Shown here in pieces: positions 1 to 6,506 of a DNA stretch of 9,861 nt; the stretch's first letter is position 1; each line of letters begins with the position of its first letter. This stretch comes from JBBRLA01 sp038231615. GTDB taxonomy: Bacteria > Myxococcota_A > Polyangia > Palsa-1104 > JAEUJZ01. Location of the stretch: contig JBBRLA010000296.1 of NCBI GenBank assembly GCA_038231615.1, positions 1 to 9,861 on the forward strand, given 5' to 3'. The notes under the pieces are model-generated. The model was not told where the DNA came from, ran no database searches, and was given only the letters and a program-made list of their open reading frames with translations. A program made the translations under genes and the position numbers.

Positions 1-341
1 GCGGTGAGGAACGTCGCGCTCAGCGCCTCCTTGCCGGAGTGGACATCCACGACGGAGAAGTCCAGCCGCAGCACGAGAAAGCGGTTAGCCAGGGGCGTGG
101 GTGTCCGGTGTACCCAAAGGCCGGAGAAGAGGGCGTCAAAGGCCGGCGCCAGGGCCAGATCGTAATAATGCTCCAGCAGGCTGATGAGGAGCGACTTGCC
201 GAAGCGGCGGGGGCGCAAGAAGATCACGTAGCGGCCCGTGTCGGAGTCCTCCAGATAGGCCAAAAAGGGGGTCTTGTCAGCGTAGAAGAAGCCGCCCTTG
301 CGCAACTGCGCGAAGTTGGACAGCGCATACGGGTTTTTCAT
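1..341 (-). CDS. AAA-ATPase_like / PD-(D/E)XK family protein, N-terminal part
   Basis: The first 113 codons are present; the rest lies beyond the left edge. The start is the ATG at 341, preceded by an AGAAGAGG purine stretch (350-343). The N-terminus reads MKNPYALSNFAQLRKGGFFY, then a YADKTPFL motif (about residues 20-27) and RPRRFGKSLL (about 42-52), the atypical Walker A of this family, followed by SLLEHYY and an FSGLW segment. This order is characteristic of the Pfam AAA-ATPase_like family, whose members usually carry a C-terminal PD-(D/E)XK nuclease-like domain of about 500-550 residues in total. That domain would be outside the window. The family is expanded and patchily distributed in bacteria, often thought mobile or host-interaction related, but its biological role is not settled. 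It is divergent from pyrE. Family assignment is firm; function is unknown. Confidence 0.85.
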   Translation of the reverse strand, partial: MKNPYALSNFAQLRKGGFFYADKTPFLAYLEDSDTGRYVIFLRPRRFGKSLLISLLEHYYDLALAPAFDALFSGLWVHRTPTPLANRFLVLRLDFSVVDVHSGKEALSATFLT

Positions 342-352
342 GCCTCTTCTAT

Positions 353-381
353 TATCTACCCCGCAGCCAGGGCCAGGGCAA
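353..381 (-). promoter_or_regulatory. Possible sigma-70-type promoter for the AAA-ATPase gene
   Basis: Read on the minus strand, TTGCCC (381-376) and TAGATA (358-353) are separated by 17 bases. An overlapping alternative -10 is GATAAT (356-351). The AT-rich patch stands out in GC-rich DNA and sits directly upstream of the gene start at 341, so transcription would begin only a few bases before the ATG. This rests on consensus matching alone. Confidence 0.35.
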
Positions 382-458
382 GCGCGCCGACCGGCCAGGT
401 GAAGGCCCGCGGGCGCCCCGTCAGCGGTGAAGTTCCCTCCCCCCCGCACCATCTACGC

Positions 459-464
459 TATACT
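459..464 (+). promoter_or_regulatory. -10 element (TATACT) directly in front of pyrE
   Basis: TATACT matches five of six bases of the TATAAT consensus and is the only AT-rich hexamer in the GC-rich leader. It ends six bases before the pyrE ATG at 471, so transcription would start at or very near the start codon. No convincing -35 hexamer is seen 16-18 bases upstream, where the sequence is a pyrimidine run. No Shine-Dalgarno sequence precedes either candidate ATG (471 or 483), which agrees with a leaderless or nearly leaderless message. Confidence 0.45.
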
Positions 465-470
465 CCCGCC

Positions 471-1127
471 ATGACGGCTGATATGCGCCCGGAAGCTCCC
501 GACTCGCTCACGCGGGCGGCGTCCCGCGACGCGGCGCTCTTCCACGAGGGGCCAAAGGCGGGCCACGCCCCTGCCGAGCACCACCGCCTGCGCCTCCTCG
601 AACTTCTCCGCGCCCTTTCGTACCAGCGTCGCGAGGTCATCCTCAGCTCCGGCCGCCCCTCCGACTTCTACATCGACTGCAAGCAGGCCATCCTCACCGC
701 CGAGGGCCACTTCCTGTGTGGCTGGCTTGTTGGCCATCTGGTGGATCGCCTCGCCCCGGATGCCATCGCCGTCGGCGGCCTGACCCTGGGCGCCGACCCC
801 ATCGCTTCAGCCACCGCCACCCTTTCGTTCCTCTCGGGCCGCCGCCCCCTGCACGCATTTTACCTGCGCAAGGAACCCAAGGCCCACGGCACCCGGCAGT
901 GGCTCGAAGGCGACCGCGCCGTCCCCCCGGGCAGCCCCGTGGTCATCGTCGAGGACGTCGTCACCACCGGCGCCTCGACCCTTTTGGCGGTGTCCCGCGC
1001 ACAGGAGCATGGCCTTGTCGTCCGCCACGTCATCGCCCTCTGCGATCGCGAGGAGGGTGGGCGCGAGGCCGTCGAGGCCGTCGTCCCCATGACCGCCCTC
1101 ACCCGTCGCACGGAGTTTGCCCGGTGA
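471..1127 (+). CDS. pyrE: Orotate phosphoribosyltransferase
   Basis: Converts orotate and PRPP to orotidine 5'-monophosphate and pyrophosphate in de novo UMP synthesis, in the cytoplasm. The 218-residue product carries the family's signatures: SSGRPSDFYIDCKQ (59-72), the flexible catalytic loop YLRKEPKAHGT (131-141) followed by EGD, and the PRPP-binding loop VVIVEDVVTTGAST (157-170) with its acidic pair ED. About 38 residues precede the usual start of the fold (RLLELLRALSY, from 40). This low-complexity extension is longer than in most bacterial PyrE proteins. The in-frame starts available are ATG 471 and ATG 483; neither has a Shine-Dalgarno sequence. The open frame runs further upstream, but that part lacks protein-like content and overlaps the divergent gene. 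The stop overlaps the next gene's GTG by four bases (GTGA), indicating translational coupling. Confidence 0.95.
   Translation: MTADMRPEAPDSLTRAASRDAALFHEGPKAGHAPAEHHRLRLLELLRALSYQRREVILSSGRPSDFYIDCKQAILTAEGHFLCGWLVGHLVDRLAPDAIAVGGLTLGADPIASATATLSFLSGRRPLHAFYLRKEPKAHGTRQWLEGDRAVPPGSPVVIVEDVVTTGASTLLAVSRAQEHGLVVRHVIALCDREEGGREAVEAVVPMTALTRRTEFAR
1112..1115 (+). promoter_or_regulatory. Shine-Dalgarno GGAG for the lipoprotein gene
   Basis: GGAG lies inside the last codons of pyrE, eight bases before the GTG at 1124. It is what decides that GTG as the start of the lipoprotein, because no ATG is available in that frame near the signal peptide. Confidence 0.6.
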
Positions 1128-1794
1128 AGCCCGCCGCCTGGTTTTCATGGTTGTCGTTTTCATCGTTGTCTCTGGTCGCCCTGGCGTTCCTCGCCGCCTG
1201 TGCCCCCGGCCCCGTCAGCCTGGAGCGGCCCACCGCGCCCCTTTTCGCCCGGGACTACCCCCGCCTCTACGATCGCTGGACCCGCGAGGGCCGCATCCTC
1301 TCGATCACCGATTTCGACACCACCCTCCTCGTCGCCGCCACCCTGCGCTCCCCGGAGTTCCAGAGCGCCTATGCCGCCCGCAACATCGATCTGTACCAGG
1401 TCAAGAACCCCGATCAGCAAGCCGAGATGGAGAAGAAGGCCGCCGATCGTGCAGGCGACGGCATCGGCTTCGTCGTCCAGCTGACCAGTCACGCCTACAA
1501 CGCCACCGATCTGGAACCCAGCCGCGGCCTGTGGCGCGTCGCCCTCCTCGACGACACCGGGACCGAGGCCAAGACCCCCGAGATCGCCCTTTTCCGCACG
1601 CCCCACGACGTGGCCACCGAACGCTACAACCCCGACCTGCGCACCGTGATGGCCGGGCCCCTGGGACGCATCTGGAACATCAAATTTCCCAACCAGCGGA
1701 CCGATGGCCAGCCCCTTTTGCGCCCCGAACTGCGGCGCCTGGTCCTGCGCATCGCCGGCCCGCAGGGAAAACTAGATTTGACCTGGAACCTGCG

Positions 1795-1798
<4 letters not shown>
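1124..1798 (+). CDS. Lipoprotein of unknown function
   Basis: A 224-residue protein starting at GTG 1124. Residues 1-25 form a lipoprotein signal peptide with a hydrophobic core (LSLVALAFLAA) and a lipobox LAAC with lipidated Cys26. The +2 residue is Ala rather than Asp, so the outer membrane is the expected destination. The mature part is soluble and mixed in character, with FARDYPRLYDRWTREGRIL near 42-60, a charged stretch around residues 100-110 (QAEMEKKAADRAGD), and a C-terminal strand-like LRRLVLRIAGPQGKLDLTW. I do not recognise a named domain or catalytic motif. It overlaps pyrE by four bases (GTGA) and the downstream activator gene by four (ATGA), so the three are very likely co-translated. 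The regulator being next door hints that the lipoprotein could be a signalling or envelope-stress partner, but that is inference. Confidence 0.85.
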
Positions 1799-3783
<1,985 letters not shown>

Positions 3784-3796
3784 GAGCGGGCCGGAT

Positions 3797-3834
3797 GCCG
3801 GGGACGCAGTTCAGAACCACGTCCCCGGCTTGTT
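3797..3834 (+). terminator. Strong hairpin after the pyrE operon, probable terminator
   Basis: GCCGGGGACG (3797-3806) pairs perfectly with CGTCCCCGGC (3820-3829), a 10-bp GC-rich stem. The 13-base loop contains the small dyad GTTC-A-GAAC (3809-3817). A short TTGTT tract follows on the plus strand. It starts 13 bases after the activator's stop codon and ends just before the convergent VOC gene's stop, so it could serve both directions. The weak T-tract and unusual inner dyad also fit a dispersed intergenic REP-like repeat. Confidence 0.6.
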
Positions 3835-3838
3835 CCGG

Positions 3839-4945
3839 CTACTCGTCCTCGCCGTCTGGCTCCACGATCGACTCGACCTCGATCGGCGCCTGCGCTGACG
3901 ATTCAGGGGAGCGGCGCGGCTCCTGCGGGCGGACCGCGCCGGTATGGGTCGAAAGGACCCACTGGTGTCCGTCTGTAGTGCGGATCAGCGAGCAGCGGTC
4001 GCCCCAGAAGGTGTCCTGCGGCGCCTCCAGCACTTCGGCCCCGTGGTCCGTGGCGCGGGCGACGGCGTCATCGACGTCCTGCACGTACAGGTAGAGCGAA
4101 GGCGCGTTGCCGCTGGCGCTGTCCCCGGCTGGGTGCCGCTCGTCCGGCCCGCTGATCATCAACGTCGAGCCGTGGTAGCTAAGCACAGCGTGGTCGATCC
4201 GGCCCCCCTGGCCCTGGTTCGTCGACCCGAGGATGAACCCGAGGACATCCTCGTAGAACTTCACCGTGCGGGTCACGTCGGCCACGTGGAACAGGGGGCT
4301 CATCAAGGGGCCGCCGCCGGCCGGCATCCACGAGGGCCGCTTCTCGGTGGTCTTTTTCGCCGGGGCCGGCTTTCGCGCGGCCGCCGCCGTCCGCCCGGTC
4401 ATCCCCTGGCCTTGGCCCTTGGCCTTGGTCGGCGTCGGCGTCTTTCCTGCGGCGGCCTTCGGCTTCTTCGCCGTCGCGGACTGCCACGGGGCGACCTTCG
4501 GCTTCTTCGCCGTGGCGGGCTGCCACGGGGCGAACTTCGGCTTCGTCGCCGGCTCGACCTTCCTGGGGCGGCCCACCGGGCGTTTCGTCGCGACTTCCGG
4601 CTGCCTGAACTTGCCCTTCTGGGGCTTCGCCGCGGCACTCGCGACTTCCTTCCTGGGGCGGCCCACCGGGCGCTTCTGTGGCGCAGCCACCGTCTTGCCC
4701 CAGGGCTTTTTCTTGGCCGGGCCGGCCGACTGCGCCTTGGCCGCCGCCTTCTTGCGGGCGGCCTCCTTCATCGACAAGGCCGCCTTGGCCTCCGCCTTCT
4801 TCTTTGCCGTCGCGGCGGCTGTCTTCTTCGTCGCAGAGGACGGCTTCACCTCCCCACGCTTCGCCGAGCGGGCCGCGCTCTTGACCTTGCTTTGCGTCCC
4901 CGCCTTGTTCTTGCCATTCATCTTGCTCGTCTTCGACTGTGCCAT
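3839..4945 (-). CDS. AT-hook/histone H1-like protein fused to a glyoxalase (VOC) domain
   Basis: A 368-residue protein. The chosen start is ATG 4945, preceded by GGAAAAGG (4960-4953) at seven bases; upstream ATG 4963 and GTG 4972 are in frame but fall in or beside a palindrome. Residues 1-205 are very Lys/Ala/Pro-rich and read like a bacterial histone H1-type tail. They contain two identical AT-hook-type motifs KRPVGRPRK (91-99 and 121-129) and two tandem 13-residue units of the form KPKxAPWQxATAK (135-160). Residues about 215-336 form a vicinal-oxygen-chelate domain: SPLFHVADVTRTVKFYEDVLGF, then LYLYVQDVDDAVARA, and the ending DGHQWVLSTH, which resembles PhnB-like members. The last 25 residues are acidic (IEVESIVEPDGEDE). 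Known: AT-hooks bind the minor groove of AT-rich DNA; VOC domains chelate metals or bind small molecules. Inferred: a DNA-bound small-molecule enzyme or sensor. Substrate unknown. Confidence 0.85.
   Translation of the reverse strand: MAQSKTSKMNGKNKAGTQSKVKSAARSAKRGEVKPSSATKKTAAATAKKKAEAKAALSMKEAARKKAAAKAQSAGPAKKKPWGKTVAAPQKRPVGRPRKEVASAAAKPQKGKFRQPEVATKRPVGRPRKVEPATKPKFAPWQPATAKKPKVAPWQSATAKKPKAAAGKTPTPTKAKGQGQGMTGRTAAAARKPAPAKKTTEKRPSWMPAGGGPLMSPLFHVADVTRTVKFYEDVLGFILGSTNQGQGGRIDHAVLSYHGSTLMISGPDERHPAGDSASGNAPSLYLYVQDVDDAVARATDHGAEVLEAPQDTFWGDRCSLIRTTDGHQWVLSTHTGAVRPQEPRRSPESSAQAPIEVESIVEPDGEDE
4456..4543 (-). repeat. 39-bp tandem repeat encoding the 13-residue KPKxAPWQxATAK units
   Basis: The unit at 4456-4494 recurs at 4495-4533 with two mismatches in 39 bases, and a third, partial copy begins at 4534. 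The period is a multiple of three and the copies are in frame, so the repeat lengthens the basic linker without breaking the protein. Such near-identical copies suggest recent slippage-type expansion. Confidence 0.8.
4558..4582 (-). repeat. 25-bp direct repeat, copy 1, encoding an AT-hook
   Basis: Twenty-five bases are identical to 4648-4672, exactly 90 bp away and in the same frame. Both encode the GRPRK end of KRPVGRPRK. Identity at synonymous positions suggests the AT-hook module was duplicated recently or kept alike by gene conversion. Confidence 0.8.
4648..4672 (-). repeat. 25-bp direct repeat, copy 2, encoding an AT-hook
   Basis: Partner of the repeat at 4558-4582. It encodes the more N-terminal of the two KRPVGRPRK motifs in the VOC fusion protein. 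Confidence 0.8.
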
Positions 4946-4952
4946 AGGTAGA

Positions 4953-4960
4953 CCTTTTCC
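4953..4960 (-). promoter_or_regulatory. Ribosome binding site GGAAAAGG for the AT-hook/VOC gene
   Basis: On the minus strand GGAAAAGG is followed by seven bases and ATG 4945. This good spacing favours MAQSKTSK as the N-terminus over the longer in-frame alternatives at 4963 and 4972. Confidence 0.5.
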
Positions 4961-4963
4961 CAT

Positions 4964-4981
4964 GGTTTCCACGTGGAAACC
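4964..4981. promoter_or_regulatory. Perfect 18-bp palindrome, candidate operator or parS-like site
   Basis: GGTTTCCACGTGGAAACC is its own reverse complement over all 18 bases. It lies 19 bases upstream of ATG 4945 and roughly 17-35 bases after a possible transcription start for that gene. The central 12 bases, TTCCACGTGGAA, equal the centre of a common chromosomal parS form (TGTTCCACGTGGAACA), but the two bases beyond on each side differ. A dimeric repressor site is the simplest reading; a degenerate parS is the alternative. Confidence 0.6.
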
Positions 4982-5004
4982 GTCAGTGTCCGCAAATCCG
5001 CTAC

Positions 5005-5032
5005 AGAATAATCATTTGCATCGTGCCGTCCA
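5005..5032 (-). promoter_or_regulatory. Possible promoter for the AT-hook/VOC gene
   Basis: On the minus strand TGGACG (5032-5027) and TATTCT (5010-5005) are 16 bases apart; each matches four of six consensus bases. It lies in a locally AT-richer intergenic stretch and would place the transcript start near 4998, upstream of the palindrome. Weak evidence from consensus only. Confidence 0.3.
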
Positions 5033-5045
5033 CTGTCTTTGTAAT
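5016..5045 (+). promoter_or_regulatory. Possible promoter for the permease gene
   Basis: TTGCAT (5016-5021) and TGTAAT (5040-5045) are separated by 18 bases on the plus strand, in the AT-richer part of the divergent intergenic region. It would overlap the possible minus-strand promoter, so the two genes may compete for polymerase. Weak evidence from consensus only. Confidence 0.3.
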
Positions 5046-5099
5046 CTTGCCTGAAAACATGCGCCGAAAGTCACCCTTATCGGGGTCCAGTCGGCAGTC

Positions 5100-5117
5100 C
5101 GAACCGAAGTTCAGAAC
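5100..5117 (+). promoter_or_regulatory. Inverted repeats GAAC-N4-GTTC and GTTC-A-GAAC before the permease
   Basis: GAAC (5101-5104), CGAA, GTTC (5109-5112) is an inverted repeat, and that GTTC also pairs with GAAC (5114-5117). The first dyad has the spacing of Gram-positive-type LexA boxes (GAAC-N4-GTTC), but its centre and flanks do not match that consensus well. It sits immediately upstream of the TTG start. It may be an operator of unknown identity or chance. Confidence 0.25.
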
Positions 5118-5119
5118 GC

Positions 5120-6469
5120 TTGGAGTCCGCCCCCGGCGGGGTTACTCTGGATCCGGTGTCCTTCCAGGCCCCGTCCGCGAATTCCGTGCGCCGGCAGCTC
5201 TCGTTGCTCGACTGTTTCGGCATCGGCGTCAACGGCATCCTCGGTTCGGGGATCTTCTTTCTGCCGGCGACACTGGCCCGGCGCGCCGGTGGGCATGCGC
5301 CGCTGGCCTGGCTGCTGGTCGGGGGCCTGTGCTGTCTGGTGGCACTGTGCTTCGCCGAGGCCGCCGCCCGCACCGAGGCCTCCGGGGGACCCTACCGCTA
5401 TGCCTGCGACGCCTTCGGCCCCTACATCGGCTTTGGCGTCGGCTGGATCACCCTGATCAGCACCCTTTTAGGCTACGCCGCGGTGGCCCGGGGCTTCGGC
5501 CGAAGCGCGGTGGAACTTTTGGGGATGGTGGGGCGCACCGGGATCGAGGTCGCCCTGAGCGCGGGGGTGGTGGCGCTGCTGGGGATGATCAACCTTTTGG
5601 GGGTGCGGCTGGGGGCGCGCATCGGCGACGGAATCAGCGCGGTGAAGGTGTTGAGCCTGCTGGGATTCATCGGGGCCGGGCTCTTCTTTGTCAACTGGAG
5701 CAGCCTGCACGCGCCGCCTCCCGCGGGGGCGCTCTTGCCGGGGGAAAGTGGCGGGCTCCTCGGGGCCGCCTTCGCCGGGCTCTTCGCCGTCACCGGCTTC
5801 GAATACATCCCGGTGCCCGCGGGGGAGGCCAAGAACCCGCGGCGGACCATCCCGCTGGCCATGGTGATCAGCGTGATGGGCGCGACCCTGCTCTACGCGC
5901 TGGTGCAGATCGTGGCCGGGGGCACTGACCCGCATCTTGCGGACTCGTCGGCGGCGCTGGCCGGGGCGGCGGCGGCCTTCGCTGGGGAGAACGGCAGGAA
6001 GCTTCTGGGGGTGGCAGCGGTGATCTCGTCCTTCGGCTTCTGCGCGGGGAGCGCCCTGGTGGGACCGCGCTACCTGGAGGCCTTCGCGCAAGACCGCTTC
6101 CTGCCGGCGGCGCTGTGCCGGCGTTCGGAGCGACTGGGCACGCCGGTGCTGGCGGTGGTGGTGCTCTCGCTGCTGGTACTGGGGATGGTGCTGCCCCGGG
6201 GGTTTGACTTCGAGCGGCTGGCGGACATGTCCAACGTGGCGGTGGTCACCCAGTACGTGGCGACCTGCCTTTCGGTGCTGGTGCTGCGGCACAGGTCGGC
6301 GGCGCCCGCGGGGGCCTTCGTCATCCCCTTCGGCCCGGTGGTGCCGGTGCTGGCGCTCGTGGGCAGCGGGCTGGCGCTGCACTTCGTCGGCAACCGGGAG
6401 CTGCTCTGGGCAGCGGGGTTCATTCTGGCAGGAGTAGCCCTGGGCGCAGTCTGGCGCCGCCTGCGGTAA
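5120..6469 (+). CDS. APC-family amino acid permease
   Basis: A cytoplasmic-membrane transporter of up to 449 residues, the usual family length, with about twelve hydrophobic segments. Family marks are the unwound TM1 motif FGIGVNGILGSGIFFLP (33-49), the TM2 end with AARTEASGGPYRYACDAFG (82-100), and TM6 LFAVTGFEYIPVPAGEAKNPRR (221-242), where APC proteins have a conserved helix followed by KNPxR. The substrate, probably an amino acid or amine, cannot be assigned from these motifs. There is no ATG start: TTG 5120 or GTG 5156 (twelve codons later, with GGA four bases upstream) are the options, and the lower G/C content at third positions in 5120-5155 slightly favours GTG. The gene is divergent from the AT-hook/VOC gene and convergent with the sulfatase, so it is probably transcribed alone. 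Confidence 0.88.
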   Translation: MESAPGGVTLDPVSFQAPSANSVRRQLSLLDCFGIGVNGILGSGIFFLPATLARRAGGHAPLAWLLVGGLCCLVALCFAEAAARTEASGGPYRYACDAFGPYIGFGVGWITLISTLLGYAAVARGFGRSAVELLGMVGRTGIEVALSAGVVALLGMINLLGVRLGARIGDGISAVKVLSLLGFIGAGLFFVNWSSLHAPPPAGALLPGESGGLLGAAFAGLFAVTGFEYIPVPAGEAKNPRRTIPLAMVISVMGATLLYALVQIVAGGTDPHLADSSAALAGAAAAFAGENGRKLLGVAAVISSFGFCAGSALVGPRYLEAFAQDRFLPAALCRRSERLGTPVLAVVVLSLLVLGMVLPRGFDFERLADMSNVAVVTQYVATCLSVLVLRHRSAAPAGAFVIPFGPVVPVLALVGSGLALHFVGNRELLWAAGFILAGVALGAVWRRLR

Positions 6470-6478
6470 CGCGGAAAA

Positions 6479-6496
6479 TCGGAAGGATACTTCCGA
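6479..6496. terminator. Bidirectional hairpin between permease and sulfatase genes
   Basis: TCGGAAG (6479-6485) pairs with CTTCCGA (6490-6496) around a GATA tetraloop. AAAA precedes it and CTTT follows, so each strand has a short T-run after the stem. It lies in the 37-base gap between the convergent stop codons (6469 and 6507), which fits a shared terminator. Confidence 0.65.
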
Positions 6497-6506
6497 CTTT
6501 GGGCCC

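Noticed and set aside
39..470. Upstream open extension of the pyrE frame
   Set aside because: It overlaps the convincing divergent AAA-ATPase coding sequence on the other strand, lacks any PyrE-like content and contains the -10 element; it is an open frame from GC-rich composition.
3944..4951. 335-codon open frame antisense to the AT-hook/VOC gene
   Set aside because: Arg/Leu/Gly-repetitive translation that merely mirrors the Lys/Ala-rich codons of the opposite strand.
4964..4981. A true consensus parS site
   Set aside because: Only the central 12 bases match; both outer positions on each side differ from the 16-bp consensus, so it is kept only as parS-like.
5022..5032. A sigma-54 promoter (GGCACG followed by TGCA on the minus strand)
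   Set aside because: The GG and GC elements are about six bases apart rather than ten, so they cannot form a -24/-12 promoter.
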